Below are positions 1 to 5,240 of a stretch of 6,580 nucleotides of DNA, piece by piece (the stretch's first letter is position 1; each line of letters begins with the position of its first letter). Position numbers and translations under genes: made by a program. The stretch spans positions 1 through 6,580 of the forward strand of contig JAUIJG010000310.1 of NCBI GenBank assembly GCA_030431355.1, given 5' to 3'. This stretch comes from a bacterium (lineage in GTDB: Bacteria; Cyanobacteriota; Vampirovibrionia; Obscuribacterales; Obscuribacteraceae). The notes under the pieces were generated by a model. It did not search any database and was not told the origin of the DNA. It worked only from the letters and a program-made list of their open reading frames with translations.

Positions 1-761
1 TCAGGCATGCTGATGAATCCGCGGTTGGAGCGACGGAGAGCGGATACCAGGGAACAGTCCTGACCGGGCTTCCATTCGAAGATACCGGCGGAACGGCTCG
101 TGAGGCGGATTTTTTCGACCATGACTTTGGCCAGGGAGGGTTCTTCCTCCTTGGAGCCGTCGAGGTCACCCATCACCTCCCGATAGCAGTGCTGACAGGG
201 ACTGTTAGCGGTCTGCATCAGGTGCTCCAGCTCCTCGAACGGCATGTCGATGGCCTCTGCGACCTTCGCCAGTGAGCCCTCGGGGAGAAGCTTGAGCAGG
301 TTAAGGGGATTCTCGTGGTCGGGACAGCCTTTGACGGCGTAGACCGTCGCGGAGCGCTCGAGTGCGCGCTCGATACCATCCTTGAAGTAGTCCTTGCCAG
401 CGCCGGGACCGCCTTCGACAATCAGCATCTTCTTGAGTTGCGCGCCATTGGCGGCGGCGGGCTCGAGAAAACGCTTCAAAAGCCTATTGGCAAAAAGCTG
501 GCTGCCACAGACATGATAAAAAGCCCTCCAGGAGGGAATGCCCGCTTGCTCCAGTACCTGGAGAAAACGTTTCCGCTCGGGGTCGTCTTCTTTCTTGAAG
601 TCTTCTTTCCCCATGTCGTGGATAGCGCGAAGAACCACCGCGGGGGCAGTCGACACACTTCCAACATTTCCCTTCAGATCCGCGAGGAACTGGGGGAAGG
701 GGATCGGGTCTCCAGAAAGAGGTTCAAGCCCCAGGGCTTTGTTCAGATCACCATTCGGCAT
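1..761 (-). CDS. prkA: PrkA-family AAA+ serine protein kinase, N-terminal part (cut by window edge)
   Basis: This reading frame is open from the ATG at 761 to the window edge, giving 253 residues without a stop. Family members are usually about 630-690 residues, so some 40% is present. Seen: an AIHDMG stretch near 46-51, a FLEPAAANG segment at 98-106, a P-loop GGPGAGKD at 117-124, then VYAVKGCPDHENPLNLL at 140-156. These line up in order with remembered Bacillus PrkA (IKDHG, HPAAK, GPVSGGKST, YAIKGCPMHEDPLHLI), and NRG at 246-248 matches its ANRGMMEF. C146/H149 and C189/C192 could bind metal. PrkA proteins are cytoplasmic AAA+ kinases or proteases linked to stress, starvation and sporulation. 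The Walker A Ser/Thr is replaced by D124, and the 210-245 stretch is shorter than in Bacillus. The start is supported by GGAGG nine bases upstream; an in-frame ATG 18 codons earlier has no such site. Base composition is visibly GC-richer than the other genes. Confidence 0.85.
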   Translation of the reverse strand, partial: MPNGDLNKALGLEPLSGDPIPFPQFLADLKGNVGSVSTAPAVVLRAIHDMGKEDFKKEDDPERKRFLQVLEQAGIPSWRAFYHVCGSQLFANRLLKRFLEPAAANGAQLKKMLIVEGGPGAGKDYFKDGIERALERSATVYAVKGCPDHENPLNLLKLLPEGSLAKVAEAIDMPFEELEHLMQTANSPCQHCYREVMGDLDGSKEEEPSLAKVMVEKIRLTSRSAGIFEWKPGQDCSLVSALRRSNRGFISMP

Positions 762-770
762 GATGTCTAA

Positions 771-775
771 CCTCC
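771..775 (-). promoter_or_regulatory. Shine-Dalgarno site of the PrkA-like gene
   Basis: GGAGG on the minus strand lies nine bases before the ATG at 759-761. It decides the start in favour of this ATG over an upstream in-frame ATG that has no purine-rich stretch before it. Confidence 0.7.
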
Positions 776-1080
776 ATCGTTGAGTTCTAGTCGGCTGGGA
801 TGTCCAGTCGACCATTGCGAAGTTGACAAATGATTTGAAACTTTAGCCTTCCCGAGGAAACACACCGGATTGTCATCTGCCGGGGTATCATCGGGGGCAT
901 CTCAGGCTGATCTTTAGAAAGAACGCCTATTACTAAGTCCAAACCCATTCCTGCGAATCTATCTCGGTCTCTTCGGAAATACTCGAACACCGTGGATTGG
1001 TGTGTCGGAGCTATTGGTTTGATTCAAGGAAGTGGACGTAGAATGGGTTTGTAGAGCTAAGGTTTCCGAAAAGAACTAGT

Positions 1081-1124
1081 TGGATAGATATCCATAAACT
1101 ATCAAAACGATCCTCTTGAGAGGA
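1081..1124. repeat. Two 6-2-6 inverted repeats, possible operators
   Basis: TGGATA-GA-TATCCA at 1081-1094 and TCCTCT-TG-AGAGGA at 1111-1124 are both perfect 6-base inverted repeats with a two-base centre. Their centres are 30 bases apart, close to three helical turns. The arms differ in sequence, so they would not be two copies of one operator. Binding by a dimeric regulator is only a possibility. Confidence 0.3.
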
Positions 1125-1161
1125 AACACTATAGTTATATGTATTCTCTATCCTTTTAACG

Positions 1162-1263
1162 ATGCTGAAGAAAAGGCTAACCGGACCTAATTGCTGCCGG
1201 GTTAGTTTAAGGAGTTTTGTGTTTATGTGTGAATATTGCGGGAGTACACATATTGTCAAGTGA
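1162..1263 (+). other. Doubtful Cys-containing micro-ORF preceded by hairpin and Shine-Dalgarno
   Basis: A frame from ATG 1162 to TGA 1261-1263 encodes 33 residues with CC and CxxC pairs and ends MCEYCGSTHIVK. An internal ATG at 1225 (or GTG at 1219) lies 10 (or 4) bases after AAGGAG at 1209-1214, which would give a 12-14 residue peptide. A hairpin (CTAACCGG at 1177-1184 with CCGGGTTAG at 1197-1205, one bulge) sits just before the AAGGAG. MCEYCG resembles the N-terminus of several small Cys-rich proteins, so this could be a truncated gene, a leader peptide or chance. I do not recognise it. Confidence 0.15.
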
Positions 1264-1271
1264 CCATTATT

Positions 1272-1315
1272 GAGTCGTTAGCGTAGCGATTAATGGGGTA
1301 GCCTGATAACGACTC
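1272..1315. repeat. 9-base inverted repeat with 26-base loop
   Basis: GAGTCGTTA at 1272-1280 pairs perfectly with TAACGACTC at 1307-1315. No T-tract follows on either strand, so it is not a standard intrinsic terminator. It could be a structured RNA element or a relic of a mobile element; the sequence does not decide between these. Confidence 0.4.
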
Positions 1316-1378
1316 TTGGCAATTAAAGTGCTCCGAAAACGTTGGTTGTCAATAGGTTTTCTCTGTTTAACCTTCCGC

Positions 1379-1401
1379 CGTAACCGCTATCGGAGGTTAC
1401 G
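1379..1401 (-). terminator. Hairpin downstream of prfB, weak terminator candidate
   Basis: CGTAACC (1379-1385) and GGTTACG (1395-1401) form a 7-base stem with a 9-base loop, 28 bases beyond the prfB stop codon. On the minus strand it is followed by GCGGAAGG rather than a T-run, so Rho-independent termination is doubtful. It is the closest stable-looking hairpin after prfB. Confidence 0.2.
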
Positions 1402-1429
1402 CTAGTACGCCTCTGTTAACTGCCCGAAG

Positions 1430-2546
1430 TTAGCCCTGGTTGAAGCTGGCTTTGTAACGCAGATAAGAGTCGATGAACTGGTCCAGGTCGCCGTTCAAGA
1501 CATTCTCCACGTGGGGAGTGTCTGTTTTGGTTCGCACGTCTTTTACCATCCTGTCATCAAGAATGTACGATCTGATAGCGTTGCCGAAGCTTGCTTGTAC
1601 TATCTCTCCTTTTATCTGAGCCAGCTCGGCTTCTCTTTCGGCTTGTTTGATGGCTAGAAGCTTGGAGCGCAATAATTCCATGGCCAGAGCCCTATTTTGA
1701 ATCTGGCTTCTCTCTTGTTGGCAGCGAACAGCGATTCCTGTCGGTTTATGCACGATGCGAACAGCGGTTTCGACTTTGTTGACGTTTTGTCCACCGGCGC
1801 CGCCGGAGCGCATCGTCTCGACTTCTATGTCATCGTCCGGAATTTCCACCAGGCTGTCTATTTCGTTCATGATCGGAGTTACGTCAAGGGCGGCGAAACT
1901 GGTTTGTCTTGAGTCATTGCCCTGTTTGAACGGTGACTTTCTGACCAGTCGGTGTACGCCTTTTTCGCAGCTCAAATAACCGTAGGCGAAAGTTCCTTCA
2001 ACTTTGAAGGTGACACTCTTTAGTCCGGCTTCTTCCCCGGCGGATTGGTCTATGATCTCTGTTTTGTAGTCTTTGTTGGCGCACCAGCGCAAATACATCC
2101 TCAGGAGCATTTCGGTCCAGTCCTGGGCGTCTGTGCCTCCTGCCCCTGCGTTAATTGTTACGATGGCAGAGGACTCATCGTATTCTCCGGATAGCAGCCT
2201 CTCAAGCTCGTAGCGTTCCAGCTCCCGGTTCAATTTTTCTATTCCGGCTTCTATCTCGCTTCCTATTGATTCGTCGCCTTCTTCCATGCCCAGATCAGCG
2301 AGAACGTTCAAATCGCTGGTTTGCCGATTCCATCCCTCGAATTTCTCCAGGGTGTTCTTGTGATGACTGAGTTTTTGGGTGACTGACTGGGCTTTCTTCT
2401 GATCTTGCCAGAAGTCCTGCTCCAGGGTTTGCTTTTCCAGTTCTGAAATTTTCGCTTTTATCGAATCCGGGTCAAAGATACTGGCTGACTTTCGACAGCC
2501 TCTCCTCGATCCCTTCCAGCTCTTTCTTGAGTTCCGAAAGTGTCAT
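1430..2546 (-). CDS. prfB: Peptide chain release factor 2 (RF2), programmed +1 frameshift
   Basis: RF2 recognises UAA and UGA in the ribosomal A site and triggers peptide release. The product is 371 residues: 24 from the ATG at 2544-2546 up to CTT, then 347 in the +1 frame after the TGA at 2472-2474 (E. coli RF2 is 365). Seen: a coiled N-terminal region, the RF2-type SPF codon-recognition tripeptide at 204-206 within [11 protein letters not shown], and the GGQ catalytic motif at 251-253 within [15 protein letters not shown]; both lie within one residue of their E. coli positions. The SPF rather than PxT motif separates RF2 from RF1. GGAG at 2553-2556 lies six bases before the ATG, and an in-frame TAA lies upstream, so the start is firm. 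Expression should be autoregulated: low RF2 slows reading of the early TGA and favours the frameshift. The gene diverges from the oxidoreductase. Confidence 0.96.
2471..2486 (-). promoter_or_regulatory. prfB: prfB programmed +1 frameshift site
   Basis: The minus strand reads AGC CAG TAT CTT TGA C. TAT CTT TGA C is the canonical RF2 slippery site: tRNA-Leu slips from CTT onto TTT, T2474 is skipped and GAC is read next. The zero frame from the ATG ends at this TGA, and the +1 frame continues in RF2 sequence without a break. The hexamer that in E. coli is AGGGGG, a Shine-Dalgarno-like stimulator, is AGCCAG here (2481-2486). Confidence 0.93.
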
Positions 2547-2596
2547 TGGTTGCTCCGGTTCTTATGACAACGGGTAATTGTTTTTGTCCAGAACAT

Positions 2597-2602
2597 ATTA
2601 TA
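2597..2602 (-). promoter_or_regulatory. Putative -10 box of the prfB promoter
   Basis: A perfect TATAAT on the minus strand lies about 50 bases before the prfB ATG, in the 131-base gap between the divergent prfB and oxidoreductase genes. I see no good -35 hexamer 16-18 bases upstream. The AT-rich block could also serve the plus-strand oxidoreductase, but no clear pair was found on that strand. Confidence 0.35.
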
Positions 2603-2677
2603 TTGTGCTTGTGGCTTTTTTAGCTGCGGTATCCGATTGAATTGAGATGTTTCGGTAATTGGTGCTGAGCGAGGATT

Positions 2678-3892
2678 ATGACAAGGTCTATTTGGTTTGA
2701 TCTGGACCAGGGTGAAAGCAGGGAAAGAGGAGTAGCCGACTACGATGTGGTCATTGTGGGAGGCGGGGTAATAGGGGCTGCGACTGCTTACTACCTGGCA
2801 AAGCGTGATGGCTTGAAGATATGCCTCCTGGAGTCGAACACCATCGCTTCCCAGGCGTCTGGCCGAAACGCCGGCATGGTTCTCAGGGGTATTCAGACTT
2901 ACTACAACGAATGTGTCAGGCGTTTCGGCAGAGACAATGCTGAGTTCATATATAAATTTGCCGAAGAGAATCAGTCTTTGATCGATGAGTTTCAAAATGT
3001 CAGTACCCGGGACCTTGGTTTTGAAAGATCCGGTTCTTATATATTGGCTGATTCCATCGAAGAGCTTGAGGAGCTTGAAGAGTCCTATGAGTTGTTGAAA
3101 GAAGATGGCTTCGAAGTAGAGTTGATGAAAGACGACCCTCTGGATCGAGGGTTTTATGGTGCACTTTTAAATAATTCCGACTTCGGCTTGAATCCGGTGC
3201 AGTTTACCCGGGCCCTGGTTGAAGCCAGCGGTGTGGATGTCTTCGAAAATGAGCATGTGCTGCGACTTGCCAGTGATCATGAATCCGGTAGGGTAGAAGT
3301 CCTCGCCACTGAAAAGTCTTATTTTGCTGAAACGGTAATTCTTGTCGCCAACGCATATTCTTCCCTGGTTGACTCCTGGCTGCAGAATAAGTTTCATACC
3401 GCCCGGGGGCAAATTTTGATCACCCGACCCCTCTCGAAAAGAATCATAGACAGGCTTTGCTACGCTAACTATGGCTGGGTTTATTTCAGGCAATTGGCTG
3501 ACCTCAGGCTTTTGCTTGGTGGAAGAAGGCAGCTCTATATTGATCAAGAGGTCGGTTACGCTGATATGGTAACTCCCCAGGTTCAATCTGCTCTGGAAGA
3601 GTACATGAAAGATAGTTTCCCTGATGTGGTGGGGACTCCCATCGACTATCGATTTTCCGGTGTCATGGCCTATACAAAAGATGGGCTGCCGGTTGTGGGT
3701 GAATTGCCGGGCAGAAAGCGTGTTTTCTATGCTCTCGGCTTCAACGGTCACGGTCTCGGTTACGGAATGGCGATGGCCAGGTTGTTGACCGAATGCGCCA
3801 TGGATGGTGTTTCTGCCGGTCTATTTAGCGCCGATAGAGAAAGTCTCACAGAGGTCGGTTCGGAAGGTTCCGATAAAGAACAAGGTCCCTGA
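2678..3892 (+). CDS. FAD-dependent oxidoreductase, D-amino-acid oxidase (DAO) family
   Basis: A 404-residue flavoenzyme of the DAO/glycine oxidase superfamily, expected to oxidise an amine or amino acid in the cytoplasm. Seen: a dinucleotide-binding fold with GxGxxG at 28-33 in VIVGGGVIGAATAYYLA and the ribose-binding acidic residue E52; ASGRNAGMV at 60-68, typical of the DAO/PuuB group; LLLGGRRQ at 278-285; and a C-terminal FAD-contacting region (YTKDGLPVVGELPG at 332-345, then GFNGHGLGYGMA at 354-365). The end resembles gamma-glutamylputrescine oxidase-like proteins, but the substrate cannot be read from sequence. No signal peptide is seen; about 22 polar residues precede the FAD fold. GAGGA at 2671-2675 is rather close to the ATG, and an in-frame TGA four codons upstream rules out a longer start. 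No partner gene lies beside it; prfB is divergent and the IPT/TIG gene convergent. Confidence 0.88.
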   Translation: MTRSIWFDLDQGESRERGVADYDVVIVGGGVIGAATAYYLAKRDGLKICLLESNTIASQASGRNAGMVLRGIQTYYNECVRRFGRDNAEFIYKFAEENQSLIDEFQNVSTRDLGFERSGSYILADSIEELEELEESYELLKEDGFEVELMKDDPLDRGFYGALLNNSDFGLNPVQFTRALVEASGVDVFENEHVLRLASDHESGRVEVLATEKSYFAETVILVANAYSSLVDSWLQNKFHTARGQILITRPLSKRIIDRLCYANYGWVYFRQLADLRLLLGGRRQLYIDQEVGYADMVTPQVQSALEEYMKDSFPDVVGTPIDYRFSGVMAYTKDGLPVVGELPGRKRVFYALGFNGHGLGYGMAMARLLTECAMDGVSAGLFSADRESLTEVGSEGSDKEQGP

Positions 3893-3909
3893 AGTTTTCA
3901 GAGACCTTG
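3881..3909 (-). terminator. Intrinsic terminator of the IPT/TIG gene, possibly bidirectional
   Basis: The minus strand folds into CAAGGTCTCTGAA, loop AAC, TTCAGGGACCTTG: 13 pairs including one T-G wobble, followed by TTCTTTATC. On the plus strand the wobble becomes a C-A mismatch and no T-run follows at once, so it works better for the minus-strand gene ending at 3937. It overlaps the last codons and stop of the convergent oxidoreductase gene. Confidence 0.6.
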
Positions 3910-3936
3910 AAAGCTGCTTGTTTTGACTGATCTGTT

Positions 3937-5049
3937 TTAGAGCAGATGTCTGGCTACCTCGAACGGAGAATAGGTGCCGTTGTTAGGTATGTTTCTCTGG
4001 CTGAAGAGGATCATGCCTGCTTTTTTGCAGTTCAAATCTCCTACTTTTACCTGGATAGTGACTGGAGCCGGCATGGCTTCAATCTCTGGAGTTACCACCG
4101 AGATGCTGTCGTCACTGGAGGCGGTCACGTTGCCTTTCGCTCCGTTGAAGGTGACTTCTATGTCTTTCGGGTCTTTGGAGAAGTTTTTGCCTTTTATGGT
4201 CAGGAGTTGGCTGCCTGCGATGGAAACATGGCTCAGGTAGGTGATCTCCGGCTGATCTTGAATGGTCAGCTTCAGGGTTTTCATCTTGGCTCCGGCGATG
4301 GTGATTTCCACCTTTTTGTCTTTACCGGCTTTTACTCGTTTCGGTACTTTGAATTTGAAGTTCTCGACGGTGGCATCGCTGACGTTGGCGATCACTCCAT
4401 CAACCTTGACTATGTAGGCTCTCTTGTCGGTGGGAAGGCTTTTGCCGGTAACTGTTATATCCGCTTCTTTGGCGGCTTTGTCAGGTTTGAGGCTTGTTAC
4501 CACCGGGCTGACGCTGGAGGTGATTTGCCATTTGAAAGCACTGCCGGCGGCACCATAAGACTGGAACACTATCTGGGTAGAGCCAGCGGTTAGTGCGTTT
4601 GAGAGATCTATAGAAAGTTTGCGTTTGCCCTGGAAGTCCTTTTCCGTAAACAGTCTTCTGCCGGAGAGGTTGGCTCTGATAGCTCTCAGGGGTGGAGTGC
4701 CCCCGCTACCGTTCAGTATGGTGAATTTGAGGGGCAGGTTTTCCTGTCCAGGCTTGAGGTTGATGTAGTCCGCGAACTGCTGCCATTTTGGACCGGCGGA
4801 GATATGTTGCGTCGGGGCCACGATCATTTTGACTTTTGGTTTGGTGGCATTGGCGGTGGCAGTTGTCTTGGCGGAGTTTTGAATCTGCTTGGCTGCTTTG
4901 TCGGCTCTCTGGGCGTTGTTCTGTTTGCCGTAGGTCTGAACATAAGGAGATTGTGCCAGGCTGGCTGGAACAAATAGTACAGACGCCAGTAGTAAGGTTG
5001 AAATTGATGTCTTGATTATCTTTGGGGATTTAATCGAGGGAGCAAACAT
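3937..5049 (-). CDS. Exported protein with two IPT/TIG-like domains, function unknown
   Basis: A 370-residue protein beginning with a signal peptide: Lys-containing n-region, hydrophobic core around 16-29 and a likely cleavage after SLA at 30-32, leaving Gln-Ser. It should be exported to the periplasm or cell surface. Residues 33-80 are Ala/Lys/Gln/Thr-rich and probably flexible. Residues 105-178 (LKFTILNGSGG, then LSGRRLFTEKDF, then GAAGSAFKW) look like a beta-sandwich of the kind with an 'NG...LNG..VF.P.DFN...PGS.L.I' pattern. Residues 182-263 and 267-349 look like two IPT/TIG immunoglobulin-like domains: each opens with a short strand (VVTSLKP; EITYLSHV), then a turn (ITVTGKSL; LTIKGKNFS). 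There is no sorting motif, lipobox or catalytic residue set; Cys341 is the only Cys of the mature part. Such domains usually serve adhesion or carbohydrate binding. AAGGA lies 12 bases before the ATG, rather far. Confidence 0.8.
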   Translation of the reverse strand: MFAPSIKSPKIIKTSISTLLLASVLFVPASLAQSPYVQTYGKQNNAQRADKAAKQIQNSAKTTATANATKPKVKMIVAPTQHISAGPKWQQFADYINLKPGQENLPLKFTILNGSGGTPPLRAIRANLSGRRLFTEKDFQGKRKLSIDLSNALTAGSTQIVFQSYGAAGSAFKWQITSSVSPVVTSLKPDKAAKEADITVTGKSLPTDKRAYIVKVDGVIANVSDATVENFKFKVPKRVKAGKDKKVEITIAGAKMKTLKLTIQDQPEITYLSHVSIAGSQLLTIKGKNFSKDPKDIEVTFNGAKGNVTASSDDSISVVTPEIEAMPAPVTIQVKVGDLNCKKAGMILFSQRNIPNNGTYSPFEVARHLL

Positions 5050-5091
5050 AATAAGCAGCGTTCCTTAAAAGAGGTTATGGCCAACAGGGTC

Positions 5092-5120
5092 ATTATAATT
5101 GCTTGCCGCTAGAATTGCAG
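5092..5120 (-). promoter_or_regulatory. Putative promoter of the IPT/TIG gene
   Basis: On the minus strand TATAAT (5092-5097) is preceded at 17 bases by CTGCAA (5115-5120), a weak -35 match. It would give a leader of about 35-40 bases before the ATG at 5047-5049. The kinase gene upstream on the same strand ends 191 bases away, so an independent promoter is expected here. Confidence 0.4.
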
Positions 5121-5142
5121 GTTATCTTTCCAGTGCGCAAAA

Positions 5143-5177
5143 ATTATAGAAACTGTTTTCGTTTTCTTTGATGTCAA
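5143..5177 (-). promoter_or_regulatory. Second promoter-like pair upstream of the IPT/TIG gene
   Basis: A perfect TTGACA (5172-5177) and a perfect TATAAT (5143-5148) lie in the right order on the minus strand, but 23 bases apart, longer than the normal 16-18. Either hexamer may work alone, or the pair may be chance in an AT-rich stretch. Confidence 0.25.
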
Positions 5178-5240
5178 GATGTAGCGCTAGGGTGGCCAGG
5201 CATTAAGCTCTATTCCTGATAACCATTATGGGCTCAGGGT

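Larger units (their letters stand above)
762..1429. other. Intergenic region, no convincing gene, rich in inverted repeats
   Basis: About 670 bases separate the PrkA-like gene from the end of prfB. Open frames here (minus 787-990 and minus 1011-1259) show no recognisable domain, no good ribosome site and no family resemblance. What can be seen is a set of inverted repeats: 987-1003, 1081-1094, 1111-1124, 1177-1205, 1272-1315 and 1379-1401. The part from about 1040 to 1170 is strongly AT-rich (line 1081-1140 is 19 G+C of 60 by hand count). No tRNA-like T-loop or cloverleaf was seen. The left part should hold the promoter of the PrkA-like gene, but I see no good -35/-10 pair there. It may be a decayed gene region or carry an unrecognised small RNA. 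Confidence 0.6.

Noticed and set aside
315..770. 151-codon plus-strand frame across the left end
   Set aside because: It is antisense to the PrkA-like gene, whose motifs are clear; a shadow frame.
823..828. TTGACA as a plus-strand -35 box
   Set aside because: No -10-like hexamer lies 16-18 bases downstream and no plus-strand gene follows.
787..990. 67-codon minus-strand frame just upstream of the PrkA-like gene
   Set aside because: It ends 25 bases before the PrkA-like start and could be an operon partner, but it starts at GTG without a ribosome site, shows no recognisable motif and has no typical protein composition.
1126..1135. CACTATAG stretch resembling a T7 phage promoter end
   Set aside because: Only the last eight bases match and the upstream TAATACGACT part is absent.
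1177..1205. Possible integron attC site
   Set aside because: The arms resemble CTAAC/GTTAG, but the required RYYYAAC and GTTRRRY ends are not met and no integrase or cassette is present.
1011..1259. 82-codon minus-strand frame in the gap
   Set aside because: It lies in AT-rich DNA full of inverted repeats, has no good ribosome site and no family resemblance; likely chance.
1316..1332. Sigma-54-like promoter TTGGCA...GTGCT on the plus strand
   Set aside because: The GG and GC are correctly 10 bases apart, but it would read only into the antisense of prfB with no gene to drive; probably coincidence.
2472..2474. TGA in prfB as an inactivating frameshift or sequencing error
   Set aside because: The stop sits exactly at the conserved CTT-TGA-C recoding site of RF2 genes and the +1 frame continues in RF2 sequence.
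3167..3751. 194-codon minus-strand frame inside the oxidoreductase gene
   Set aside because: Antisense shadow of a well-recognised FAD enzyme; no domain of its own.
3946..4593. 215-codon plus-strand frame opposite the IPT/TIG gene
   Set aside because: Antisense shadow; the minus-strand frame has a signal peptide and domain pattern, this one has neither.
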